Origin: Phoronis australis
Lineage: Eukaryota > Phoronida > Phoronidae
Assembly: GCA_002633005.1 (NCBI GenBank)
Contig: NMRA01000742.1
Span: 62,001 to 126,000, forward strand
Direction: 5' to 3'
DNA length: 64,000 nt
Of this stretch, positions 1-14,100 are shown piece after piece; the first letter of the stretch is position 1; each line of letters starts with the position of its first letter. The position numbers and the translations under genes were made by a program. The notes under the pieces are model-generated. The model was not told the origin of the DNA. It worked only from the letters and a program-made list of their open reading frames with translations, and did not search any database.

Positions 1-2355
1 AAAATGGAAACATCTGTCTGTTTCTTAACGGAGACAGGCAGACTTGAAAGCTTCCTTTACGAAGAACCATAATGGGGCTCTCATGCATTAACTCAGGTGC
101 ATTGTGCAATGGGCCCAACCATTAAAGCTGTGCACATCTGTTTCACCGCAAATGACATCAGGCCACCTGAACTGTTTTGTTTAACTATGTTGGACACTGA
201 ACTGTTCATACCATTTATTACACTGATTCCATCTTTCAGTCAGTTGTCGACCACGGAAGAAGCATTTACAAAGAGACTTGTCCACACACTGACCCTTCGC
301 ATCATCAAAAAACTGACCCTGCAAGACAGTTGAGGTAATAAACAGGGTTAGAATTCAATGTGCCAATAAACCTGCATTGTCAAGGAAACAAATTTTGATT
401 TTGACCAATCATTGCTATAAAATTTGTCTCAACCTGTTCCTACCTTTGATTAGAGGTGATTTTTAATATTGCAAACAACTGACAGGTGAGTTCATTATTG
501 ATCCTTGAGACCATGCTCCGCAGTTTAAATAAAACGCCGGGTTTGGTGGTCGAAAACAAAAATTGGTTTCCATGATGGAAGAAGAGTATATAGCCAACTT
601 AAGTTTTAGTTTTTATTTTTTGACACTTCGCAACAAAAGCTTTGCATAGGTTTAAAAAAACACTTGAAATCAAGGTCAAGGTCGCCAGGATCAATTGGCA
701 TCTTGTGATACACCATCCACACCTCGATACAAAATGTGAACAAAATCTAAAGCTTCCTTCCTGAGATTCTGTACCAAACAACATTTATGTAAAAACTTGA
801 TTTTTTGATTGTGACCTTGAAAATGATACCAAGGTCACCAAAACTAACTGGTGCTTGCAGATGTCCCCCTCCACGTCGGTACCAAGAACTAAAAACAAAA
901 TCAAAAGCTTCCTTCTTCAGATTTCAAAACATTGTGACATACACATGTTTAGACATATCTGCACATGTACGGTCGTCAATACTATGTGACCTCGGTTTGC
1001 GCTAAAGTGCGGCTGCGGACAAAAAGAATAGCAAAAGCAAGAAGTTAAAAGCTTTGCACAGGTTTAAAAACTCTAATATTTAGTAATAAAATAAATATTG
1101 AACAAAAACATGTAGCTACAACGGATGTAAAACCAGGGGCATATTTCCCTTTAGCTCACTATTGGTACACATAATTAACTGAGCTCCAACCCATCAAGAA
1201 ATACTTATTTTTCAATTGTAGTTTCTTTTTCATCAAAACAAACTAATTTCAGTATTCAAAACTGTTTTAAACTAAATGACACAAAACGTAAAGAGCAATA
1301 GCACTAACACAGTGACAGCTGCCCCAATAGTGGATCTCTATCTAAAGTGCCCTTAAACAAAACAAAGAACGCATTGACTTTCCAACAGCAGATGGTACTA
1401 ATAATCACTGCACAATACAGTAGGTCACCTTCAATACGAAAAGAATTCGAAAGTTATGCAACAACTCTGGGTAATTAGCCAAATATCAAAAAACTATAAA
1501 TTTTAACTGTCAGTAAAAGACAATATTTTCTGACAGCAGAAAGCCTGCAGAAGTTGAGTTTAGACTGTTTCCCAATCTGAGATTAATTGCATCACATGAA
1601 CAAATCCTTTTTGTAAAACTTGGTAAAAAGGAAATGCACATTCAAGTATTCATAGCAAAAAACGACTGTGATCAACTTTCATTTCATGTAAATGTTCATG
1701 ATGAGATTCTAAAAACGGTGTTGCAGTAATTTCTAAATCGCTATTTTTTTTAAGCAACTTCAGATTTTATCATGAAAACGGCATAATTTAATAGCCCTCA
1801 TACGAAAAAGGAACATTTAAGACACAATTCTTGATGGCATTTTGGAGAATAGTGCTCAAAGCATAGTGTCTCTTAAGTTTCTTGTAAATCCAATCAGTCA
1901 TTTCCGAGATATGATGGTCCAAATTTGGCCAAATTTGAACATCTTTCTAGGGGCCCACATATATAAACACTCAATATGTAGTGTTCAATGATGTGACTTG
2001 TAATGTGAGGGGTGCAAAGTGCGCAGTAAGTGTGTCTCTCGACCCCACAAATGTATTGAAGCACATCCCATCAATTACTTAGCAACTAAAATGAAGTCTT
2101 ACATAACTGGCATTCGGGTTTTGATAGCTAAACTACTATCACAGTGAGGAATATTATGACAATTTCATGAGAATAAAATGCATAATTCGATTTTCATTTT
2201 TAGCAAGCTAAACAGGATGAAATGCAGTTTTAGAAACTGCACATCTTCCAGTTCAGTGGGGACCTTGGTACAAGATTTTGTAGATCAACTTTGAAGCTTT
2301 GCTATGTTAAAGGGTCCATTTCAACAAAAAAGCAGCTCTAAATCAGCCAGCCCAC
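1..2355. other. Left flank without a supported exon
   Basis: Probably the next intron of the VWD gene. I found no cysteine-rich reading frame with splice borders. It holds one copy of a dispersed AAGGTCA-type repeat (about 650-1020) and otherwise AT-rich unique-looking sequence. Confidence 0.5.
650..1020 (+). repeat. Dispersed AAGGTCA-type repeat, copy 1
   Basis: Shares long blocks with 4735-5255, such as GATACACCATCCACACCTC, ACAAAATGTGAACAAAATCT, AAAAACTTGATTTTT and AAAATCAAAAGCTTCCTTCT. Within each copy the pattern TGACCTTGAAAAT...AAGGTCACCAA...AAGCTTCCTTC recurs about every 190 bases, so it looks like a monomer-based non-autonomous element. Confidence 0.75.
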
Positions 2356-2477
2356 CTTTGGACACTGACATCCAGCGACACACTCTTCCTGGCAGTTCTC
2401 AGGCTGGTTGTTCTTACACTCGTCACAGTTGAGACCACACTCAAAGAACAACTCAGTGTCACGGCTGCAGTCGTGCG
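2356..2477 (-). CDS. VWD gene exon 19: TIL domain 2 (last exon seen)
   Basis: TIL-type cysteine-rich module with CGLNCDECKNNQPENCQEEC and GCQCPK. It ends at the donor GTGGGC in phase 0, so at least one further exon is expected to the left of the window. Confidence 0.88.
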
Positions 2478-5400
2478 CTGCAAGAGAGTCGGAAAAACAA
2501 TTTCATTCTCGTGACGAAAACACAGACACATGCTTTCAATAATAATTATTTTGTCAGGGGAGGGACATTTTTTTTCAAAAGTCTATGTTTTCTGTAAGAC
2601 AACAAGTGAAATGCATAAATAAGAAAACCCGTCACTCCACACACAGAAATAATGGAAGGCTTGACTGTTAGTGTTAGATCCTTAAAGCCAAAGCTTGACA
2701 TCTATAATATTGCATGGACACATTTTTAAACAACAATAATAATAATAATAATAATCATAATAATAGCACTACTAGTAGTAATAGTAATAATAGCAGTATC
2801 AGTAGCAGTAGCAGTAATAGAGATAACAATAAGTAGTGATAATTCCAGTTGTAAATGACTAAGTTATGGACAAAGTAGAATTTGCTGATTTTGCTGTTAG
2901 TTTCCGGCCAAATGTGACTTAATCTGAAGTTGTCAATTTTGACTTGACCGTGTTAGAACTGAAGGTGGCTTTCATTAATTTAAAAGTTTACAGATCGAGT
3001 CCTCAATGCCTTGATTCAGGGACCAAATATCTGGATCATTTCCCTATGAAAATATTTTTAACACCATGCAAAATTACCTTCCAATGATTAGAATCACTTC
3101 CCACAATTAAGCGTTAGTCCTGGCTACTTGGGGCATTGTGAAAGAGGGATGGTGACAGCGGATGGAAGTGGTGGTGAAAAGGGATATAAATTTTCGACCT
3201 CAACAAAAAATTACCCTCTCAGAAGGCACAGGTACCCTTCCCTTCAGGTGACCGAGGGCCCTGAACAAGGAAATAATGCAGTCAGGGGCCAGAGTGGCAT
3301 TTTACATTAACATAAAAGTTTCACACTATTATCAAAGATGCAAACCACTTTATAAATGGGCTTAATTACTTTGCTCAGCAAATGGACCAGGAAAATGCCT
3401 CACGTTTCCGCTAACTTACGACAAAGAGATTCATTCCTCCATGACACGATGATTCCCCTTAGTGAGCATTCTCGTGCGTACGCTGAGAATGACGGACACT
3501 CGCCATTGGCTCCCATCTGACAGACATCATGTTCGCAGCGTTTAATGAATATTTCAGGATCAACAAAGACATGACAACGCTTGAACATCTCTGTAAAAAG
3601 AACATGACTTATGAAACAATCAAGTGTTTTACCAACTTTGTGACCACCATGAAAACAACCCACACAGTCACAAGCATTTACCAAGTATACAAAAAAGCAT
3701 CATAAACTCCCACCAGAAAGTCTGAAAATATTTCTGACACAACTTGTTGCAAATTTTCAACTTAAAGACGCCATGGAACACCTTTCAATTACATTCTAGA
3801 ACTGACATTGGATTGAGACCACTTTACCATCGATAAAATCGTTGTAATATTGTCCCTTTAATGAGTCTTGAAGCGATTTGTGGGCTTGGGAAGAACTGAC
3901 AGTCAACTGTCACATTGAGGATGGTGGTGTTGGGAAGAACTGACAGTCAACTGTCACATTGAGAATGGTGGTGTTGGCTTCGCCTGACATGTCATTTTAA
4001 CACCGAGCACGGAAGTACGCAACAAAGAGCTGTCAATGTTATTCTTCTTTGACCAAAAGCCAGTCCATAACAGATCTCAATTAAACGTGTTAAATCCTTT
4101 AGACAGAACATGTGACACATGAATCTCATAAATTGGTCAATGTACCATCATTGAGCTGAGAGCACTTGAGTCTGGCATTTCTTTTGGCCGACTCGCTCCT
4201 GGAGCAAGCGCCCTCTAGCGTAGAGACCTCCTCAGCCGGGCAGCTGAATGACGTACGCCATGAGTTGATGTATGTAGCGACTTCTACAGTGCTGTCTCCA
4301 TCGCTCATCAGAGTGTCGTCAATCTGATTGCCATTATTGTTGCCACAAACACCACCAAGCTGTAAGAAACAGCAGGACATGACTTTACTGGTAAAACTGA
4401 AATCAAAATTTACAATTAGCATTTGTCACAAGGTGACCAGGCAAACTGTTTCCTCCGCTTACAGTGCCACCATGGGCATAAGGTCACCCCACCCCCACTG
4501 CTAAATCACTGAAATGCCTCCTAATTTGTGAATTTTGAAGGCAATAACAAATTTAAGCTGTAATAAGAAATTTTGAATGAAATTGAAATTTGTTGACTTA
4601 AATCTTAAAAATCTCATCTCTTGACAAAATAATGAAATACAGAGTACAGCATTCAGAGTGAATCTTCGTTTTTCTGTTCATATCTCCATGAAAGTAAAAT
4701 TAACAGATTCATTTTTATGTCTATTTAGGTCGAATGATCGAGTTGCTATGACCTTGAAAATAATGACAAGGTCACCAAGTTCATCTAACGTCTGGAGATG
4801 GACCAGCTACACCTTGGTAAAAAAAAAACAAAGTTTAATGCTGCCTTCTTGAGATAGCACACAAACGGCATATTCCATGAAAAGACTTGATTTCTTCACT
4901 GTGACGTGGAAGTCAAGGTAAAGATTCTCTGGTACCTTGCGATACACCATCCACACCTCAATACAAAATGTGAACAAAATCTAAGGCTTCTCTCTAGAGA
5001 GGTTGTGCCAAACGTTTTCTACGTAAAAACTTGATTTTTGGTTGTGATCTCGAAAATTATGTCAAGGTCACCAAAACCAGCTGGAACCTGCAGAGCCCTC
5101 CTGCACCCCGGTACAAACTAAGAACAAAATCAAAAGCTTCCTTCTCCAGATGTCAAAACATTGTGTGACGCAAAAATGCTCTGACATACTCACGCACTTA
5201 CGGTTGTGAATACTATGTACCCCACTTCGTGCTTAAGTGAGCGGGGGACGAAAACAATTCTATACTTAAGTACGGTAACTTTGTTTATTACAGAGCATCG
5301 ATTTCTGTTTTCAAAAACAGAGAAATCTGTTTTGCGAACATAAATTTTGTTTTTCCCATTTCGTAAATTAAATAATCCATTTATCAACTATAATTTTAAA

Positions 5401-8400
5401 AACTGTCTCATAAAAATATCATCTGTGAATTACCTTTTTACTTTTTCTGTTGTATTATGCTACAGTTCCGATGTATATGCCACGTTCATTATTTCACAAA
5501 ACAAAAAACAGAACAGTGCTTGACCTTTACAGAGTGATAACAAATGTTTACTTGAATATTACTGCTGAAAAATGACCGTGGATCAATTTGAGGCCACAAC
5601 TTAAGAACTTATAGTGAGTTTATTTAATTTCTGGCATTAGTAACCAAAAATATTAGAATGATGGTATTTGCAACTGACTTCTCAACTTCTGTGGAAGAGA
5701 AGATTCCCGGCTGAATTTCACCTGTTTTATGCAAAAATAAGGTCTGTCATATTTTCAATTCATTCAGCTCACATAGCAAATGAATTAACTGATCATTTTA
5801 TAGCCATGTCCTGAAAAAACATGGCGACCGTTCTGATTCTTTAGTATTTACCCACAATGCTGTGCGTACACAGGGCAGTTTCCCCACAGTTATACACTGA
5901 GCAATATTTTTCATTCAGATAAGTTTGGCATTTGTTAATCTGGTGTACACTAAGTGCTACTGATACATAATGATTTCCAATTTAGACATGGAAACTGTAT
6001 TCTAAAAGGTGAGTGAGGCGTGACAAACTATTCTTCAATCAGTGTTTCACTCAGCTCAGAAGTGTCTTAGTGGCCTAGGCTTTTGAAACTAACTAAATCA
6101 TACAATGCATTTGGCTACCTCTCCAAAATCAGAGTTTAATGCGGGATGTGGGAATTGCTCAGTGCAATTCTTGTATTTTGCACTTGATGTATTCCCAAAA
6201 GAAACTTTCTAATAAGATTTCATTAAACTTTGCGTTAAGAGTTCTGAAAGCTATACACTAACATTTTGGGTTTGGTGAGGGTAACTAGACCGAATAATGG
6301 CTGATGGTGGTAAATAAGAGGTGTCGTTCACACACAATTGGCCTTTTGAAATTAACATGCAGTCAGTGAAAGCAGTTGTTTGTGATCCCCATAGTCATAC
6401 AACTGTCGAAGTTGGACCACATATTAACTAAACACAGCTTAACAAAAGAGTTAAGGTCCTGAGTGAGAAGATAATTGTTTTATTACTCCCTATGGATAGC
6501 TGAATAACCAAGCCCGGAATGAACATTATGTAATATTTGCGCCATTGAAACCTACACTCTCCACCAATCTGTTGCCATTGAAAACCTCTGCTCTTTTCCT
6601 CAAGCAAACAACTTTTTGGGAAAAGAGAGCAAAGACTATAATTACCATCACATGACTATACAGGAAGTTCAGTAGTGACGTAAATTACCGTATGACTTTA
6701 ATCCTCAACTAAGCAAAGTTTTTGTTGTTGATGGCAGATGAGACAAAGTGTCACAATGTGTCACAACATCTCACAATGACTACACTAGATTCTTCACCAA
6801 AAAACTAGAGCTGAGTTTACTTAGTTCTCTCCCACAACACTCCACCGTTCCCCCATTTTGCTAGTGTACGCCAACGAGCCCACAAGTTAGCTCTAAAAAT
6901 ATTTATTCTTTTCCCACGTAATCTAGCTCGCTTGCCTGAAAACTTGTAAGAATCTCGCCTTATGGAATGCAGCCCAGCGACCTGTTTCGCAAAAACTATT
7001 AGCAAAAGTCTGACTACAAATAGCCAAAAGTTGATTTAGTTTTGGCATTTCAGGAAACAATTTATCTTCTGTCTAGTTAAGCATACTACGGATTTCTGAC
7101 TCAGTTCTAGCCTGTTTCCATGAAAACGGGCTAACAGGGAGGCCATCCTTAGACTAATTTTTAGCCAAAAGTCAAAAAGCCAATAGGCCCCTGGTCAGCA
7201 AGATCAATCCTCTCAACCATTTGACTGCATGGTTCCCACGGACAACTCTAGTCATTAAATGTCTTCGCAGACCAACCCCACTCAGGATTGGATTCCCTAA
7301 TAGCAAGTTTCAAAATCTCACAGGGAAGTCCAAACAGTCACATATTTTCTGGTGCTTTTTGCATGCGTGAGTCACATCAACATTGCTTTTGTCACATATG
7401 CAAGACACATTATTTGTCAGTGACAGTTCAATGAATTCCATCACTTTACAACTTGTGAAAACAGGAACCACTACTTGATGCAGAATAAAAAACGTAAACA
7501 AAAAACACTATCAGCCTACTTGGCTCACATTTTGTCACAGAATTCTCAAAATGTTACAAAATGACACTGAATTTCATGCAAGCAAGTTTTGTCACAGAAT
7601 GTCACAGGGAATTTATTCTCTGTTCACTTGATATCAAACATTAACTTCAACTCATACCTTGCCCATATAGGCATCATTCTGAAGCGAAATGTACAGAAGT
7701 GTCTTGGTGTCCCAGAGGATGTCGAGCCCAAAGTCAGTAGTCAATCGCAGTAGAAATATGCTGGTCACACGGCGGATAATGAACCCATGGCCTTTGTAGG
7801 GCAGTGGGATGACAACAGGGGTCTCATTGTCACCGAGAGTAACTTTACCACTACTCTGCAGCCTGATCAAATAAAGGAGACACTTTAGTATAGACAGTGG
7901 CACATCCTATTCCATCCTGAACACTGAAAGATTTTCTGAACATTTCATTCAATCCTGAAATAAATTATCAGTCATATTACCATGTGGACCCTTTGAATGC
8001 AGACGGACACCTCTGGAGGCAGTTGACATTAACAACTTCTTCCAACTCGAACAAAGTCTCTCATAATCAACATTTTTGATGAATAGCTCACCATTCCATC
8101 AATGATAGTGAAGATTGAACTCCCATTGTCAATGTGCTCGAAGTCAAATAGAAGTGTAGAGGATACTGGGGTAGGACAGCCATCTGCCAGCCACGCTGAC
8201 AGGGGGCAGCACGGATGGGAGTAAATGTATGTGACACAATACAGAAACAAAATTTTATCTACCCTCACAATATAAAAGTTATAAAATAGCCAAGATCTTC
8301 CTCGAGAAATATTCACCAGCAACACATCATGAAAGAACTGCCGGTTTCATGAGATGAGATGAGAACACTTCTTTCATGTGGCAGTACACTGGATTCAAAA

Positions 8401-11068
8401 TCAGCTTTGTAGATTTTGCTATTTTCTCTTAGTCCTGCAAAATTTGTCTTGAAGTGTCAAAAATCTATTAGCTATGACATTTTGACAATCAGCCCGACAA
8501 AATTCGGCACTGGAGTATGGCAACCAAAGTTTGGCCCAAATTGTTCGGCGTTAGAGAAAACAAACAACTTCCGGAGTGGCTCTTTGCCTTAAATCGTCAA
8601 GTTTGCAACAAACATGGGGAGCAAAGGGAGCGAATTCTGTCAACACTATTTCCAGAAATGAATCAGGCAAATGTCTGGGCTGAATTAAAATCAATCTGAC
8701 ATTCCGAAAACAAATCGGACCCAGTCCGATGACTGACATTTGACAAAATCTCTGCAGCCTTCACATAGTGCGTACTCTTTAGGCATCAGGCAACCTGACT
8801 TCCAGTGAGCACAAAATTCCTATCATTATCTAATCAATTACGACAGAACCAGTTCAGAACTTTCCAGCCAAATCCAAGTTAAGGCCATGACCTCACAAGG
8901 CGAATGATCATGTTTAATTTCCAGTTCATGTCAGGGCAACTGTTGCCTCAGATGTGAAACCTGCAGCTAGCGAATAAGCTTCGTAGATGGTCTTAAAAAC
9001 TATTTTTCTAAAAAAGACAATAAGAGTATTATATGTAAGCTTAGATAATGATCTTTTTACAAGACTTTGATACATGCAATAAATATTTTTGACTGACTTA
9101 CAAGGTAATAGAGAAAACTGACAATTTTTGGATGATCCTCAAACATTGTATTTTGTCTACTCCAAGACAAATTTCTGACATGTGTCTTAATTGGGTGCAA
9201 GACCCAAAGAATTAATCAATTCTTTTAGATAAGATGACCCAGACCAACTAAGATTACCTAATGTTACCCAACTGACTTACTCAATCCGCACATTGTCGAT
9301 TGTGACTATCACTGTCTTCACACACTTGGAATCACAGGTGTCTTTACTCAGAACACGGAAAGACCGTAAGTTTCCAGTCCCCTTGATCTCAGTAAGCACG
9401 TGCTCACATTGACTTTCAAACGAGAAGTCTCGACCATCAAACGTGCTGTAGTGCGTCTGACCAGTGATAGAGCAGGTTCTTCTGCAGTTCTCCACTGGAG
9501 TGCAACTCCATCTGCCGCCTGATTTGCAGAAGCTGAAATTTACCAAATTCAGAAGTTGATTGGCCATTTTACTACACGACACATCAATACCAAGCAAACA
9601 AACTAAAGCAGAATTGACTGTCATGACTGCAAAAGGAGTTCCCTGTCATTACGCATGAGAGCAGGCAGAATTCACAGTCACAAAGGCTGAGATGATAAGT
9701 CTTGATGGGTCCAGTACTGAAGTGTCATCACACGGAAATGGAATTTCTATACGATTATTTTCAGCGTGTACACTATGAATACCATTTATCAAAATGCCAG
9801 ATGGCCGATATGCTAGGAATAATTATCATTGCAATACCAAAACAACGGCATCAGCTATGAACATTTATTCCACGAATAAGAAAGTTAACTTATATTTATT
9901 ATCTACTCTTGGTTTTGGATAGGTGTGCCCCAAATGCAAATTTGAACTCTCTGGTAGTAACATCCCACCCATCACCTGTTACTTACCATGTCTGGCATTC
10001 CTCCTCGTAGCTCTGTCCGGGCTCGTACAGGTTGTCTCCCTTAGTCCTTACACAGGGGCAGTTCTCCTGAGCCACACACAGGCCATTGTTGTTCCACAGA
10101 GTGCCTAACCACACAAAGCCACCATTATTCCACAGGAAACCTAATCTTACACAGGGTCATCTCATGAGCAATTTGACTATCTATGACAATATGATATGAA
10201 GAGGAGACTTCAAGTACAGTGCAAGACAAAAGTAATCACACAAAATTTTGTTTTGCTGTCATGATGGCTAAATATGTGAACAGCAGTAACTACCAGTAAT
10301 AACTACATGGCTTGGAATGACCAATGACAAGAAAGCAGGGCTTGGAATGACCAATGACAAGAAAGCAGGGCTTGGAATGACCAATGACAAGAAAGCAGGG
10401 CTTGGAATGACCAATGACAAGAAAGCAGGGCTTGGAATGACCAATGACAAGAAAGAGGAAAATTTTCCAGGAGATCTAACATTCCAAAAAATAATAAATA
10501 GGCTTGTGAGACAGAAATAATTACCTGTGTTGTAAAATTTAACAGAAATGAATATTTTTGTATAAATAAAGTCAAAATAATGATGAATAGGAGAAGACAA
10601 AAGCAGAAACTGAAAATTGAGAGGAAATCGAAACAAAAAAAGAGGAAATCCCCTTAAAAGAGGAAAATTCCAAGCCCTGTAACTAGTCGGGTCGCAATAT
10701 TCTAATTAGAGAATGGATTTAAGCCACATTACTCTGTTAATTCCCTAATTCAGTCTGTCGTGAAGGGAGACAACTCTGATGAATTCAGTCGTCATTAAGG
10801 GGAATTCAGGCTCAAGTTGTTTTTGGATTGTATTGTATACAAAGGCTTGTCAGAATACTTGCACAATTTCGATGTCCAGGTCACTCACTTAATATAAGGT
10901 AGACTTGTTAGGTTATTCCAACAGAAAAATAATGACAGTATCCAGCGCTTTACATTGAATATTCAGAAGGCTATAGCTTTAAGAGAACTGCCATCTGCGT
11001 AAATACTCTGAATATACATTTTGAATTTATGTATTAATATGTATGTGTAGGTGAAGCCTAAAATGCAA

Positions 11069-11129
<61 letters not shown>

Positions 11130-14100
11130 TATATTAAATATTAAGTTTTAACATAACCTTAAAACCCAAACTGAAGCTTAGAGCCTGCACACATGTGTCC
11201 AGTTACATGGGTCTCAAATGTCGTAAATCTCTGATATAGGTCGACGGATGGATATTCAGAAACAACCTTGTGGGTGTATTTTCGGAAAAAGGTGGCGTAT
11301 TTCCAGAAACGGTGTCACTAAAACTGTGTCACTAAAACTGGGCCACTAAAATTGGGTCACAACTGTGTCACTTCAAAGTCACTAAATACCTTGTTAAATG
11401 ACAGTCATTTGAGTAAAACCGCGATCCCAAAATATAATGCTTTGCTAACATAAACAATATCTTAAATCAAAACATAATATACACAGTTGCGTATTTCAGA
11501 ACAATCCATCAGTTTCAAAACATGTAAACAGTTATCAGAAATACACCCATTGTGTACTTTTGGAAAATTTCCTGAATATACGCCCATGGTCGTACTTTTG
11601 GATGGGCTTATTTTTTCCCATCACTGTCTCTTTAACATCATACTGCCTCTGTGGACTTGTGAAAACATTTATTGTCCTTTCTTGTGCTGTTTTATTTTCT
11701 TTACCAAGTCTATTTTCAGCTCTGACACACAATGAGCGTGAACTCTACGTTGAATTCTCAGTGTCAACAGGGAACTTTTCATGCAATGACCCTATTTACA
11801 TTCATTGAAATAAGAGCTCAGTTTTAGAAAAAATATTAAAAGATGGCATAGTCATAGAAGCACTCATCAAATGATACAAAAACATAACATTTTTAAATAA
11901 ACAAAGACACAAACATTCAGATTTAGGGAACTTTGTCAAGTCCCTATTTGGGGCTGTTTCATGTATCTGGTCACAGGGGCCCAGATTTCAAATGACTTAG
12001 GTCACCCAGAGGGTTTGTACAACATGGCTGCATACTTACCTGTGGGACAGAAGCAGCCATCATTACAGTTCAGGTTGGAGTCACACTTGCCCTCGTTAAC
12101 ACCACACAGTCGGCCGCAGTCATTACTACATTCCATCCACTCGGCACCACCGCTACACTTGGGAATGGCTGGAAAGCAAACCACGATATCCTTTTAGAAA
12201 AATACGAAAAACAAGTTTCCGGTTGTGTCTTTGACAAAATTCCATGACTATTCCTTAATTCTTGTCAATTTTCAGAGAGAAACCATTACTTTTCTCCGAC
12301 AAGAAATTAAGAGAAGAGTTAGCTACAATCTGCATGGATCACTTGCTAATTGTCAGCACTAGTAGGCTAATTGTCAGCACTAGTAGGCTTCATCAGCATT
12401 TGCTTACTAGACAACTGTGTTAATTTTGAAGATTTCATTTAAAACTAAGGCTAGGGTTTATGTCAAATAAGAAAAATTTTAATAACCTATTGACAAGTTT
12501 TAGGCGAGAAATGAATACTCTGTGACAACTCCATGACTTCTCTGACAATTCGTAAATTTCCATGAAAAAACAAACCCCAAGACTTCTTTGAGTTTTAAGA
12601 ACCATTTGATGATTTTACATAATTTTGAGTGTGAAAGTCTCTTGAAAATTTACTAATTTTCTTAGGATTGAAGACTCGTCATTTAAAATGTTTCAAAAAA
12701 TGTATAAAATATCTCAAAATTCTCAAAAATATAGACGGATCCTATCTACTCTGTGGTCTAAGGAACTGCCATTCTGGAACAGTGATATCCCTAGCCTCCG
12801 GGCAAAGAGCAAAAGATGCTCTAAAGTGTAGAGTAAAAATCTCTGTTATATAGTCGAGCTGTCAAGCTACTTCATATCAAAAATACCACCCATATCAATA
12901 CCCGATTTCTTAAAAAAGAACCCACTCCATTACCCATAACTGGTAAAAAGACCACAGTACCAATATCAAAACTAAAATCACAAAAATGACAGCCACCAGC
13001 TGCAAATAGGTGTACACATATCTGTACAGACTAGTAGAACCCAATCCTCCCCCCCCCCAGTCCAAACATCGGTATACCAATCTATTCGCACCGCTATCAA
13101 AGTTCCATGAGTGGGCTACATTACTACTGAGCTGGATCAGGGTTGACTGTTGATGGGGTCGACTCTGTTGACGCAGCAATGTTTGTGAGTGACTAAGTGA
13201 CAATTCGACCCAATGTACAATGGCCTTGAAAACTGATCTAAGATCTTGCCTCACTGAAAGTGATATTAGAGACAACACAAAGATTTCAGTAGCAACTCTA
13301 TCTGCACCGAAACCACAAGTCATATAACGCCTGGCCCTGAGGAATGTTGTACATGGTGGATTACATTATGGTTATTACTATAAGAAAAGTTCAATCCCAC
13401 TTTCATGATTTTGCTCTCATGGCCACAAATGGCCATTTGTGGCCATGATACTGGGACATCCCCGGGCCAAGAAGTATTCAACAAGAATATCAAATCAGTA
13501 ATGACTCACAACAACCAGCTGTGGTACGCCAGTCAGGTATTGGGTAGCCGAGTCGTGCCTGCTTCCTGAAGTAAGCCTCAACGTTTTCACAAGTCTGTGC
13601 CATGCAGGCAGCTGATGAGTCATTCAGCTTGCACTGGCAAGTATCTCTCATGCAGTTATCTTTGAAGCCGGAGAAAGCCAAGTCTGTGTTCTTCAGCACC
13701 GAGCACTGTGTGGTGACTGTGGTGACCTGAGAGAGGTCCTGTAAGAAGTTTGAAACGTGAATTTACATTCAATTAATGGTAATTATTTTCACATGATCTC
13801 AGCACCATGGTGCCTATCATAAATGACCAGAGTTTGACCAATTGATTGATAGATCGACTGACTGGATTACTGTTTTATTAACTGTGCAGCATCGCCAGTG
13901 GGCAATACATGGTCTGTGGAGGCAGATACAGCCACATGTGAAAACCTTGCTATAGAAAGGCTCAATTTACTTTTTGATAGATCAAATGAAGCTTATTAAA
14001 CAATATGCATGAAAACAGTATAAGATTGGATATTAATGTACTGGCAAAACTGCAGTTATCTCCCTTACTTTTTTGTCCTAAACGTAAAAATCGAAGGCCA

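Noticed and set aside
10268-10636. Repetitive peptide frames (TNDKKAGLGM and SFQALLSCHW type)
   Set aside because: They are made by the 30-bp minisatellite, whose length is a multiple of three; this is not coding evidence.
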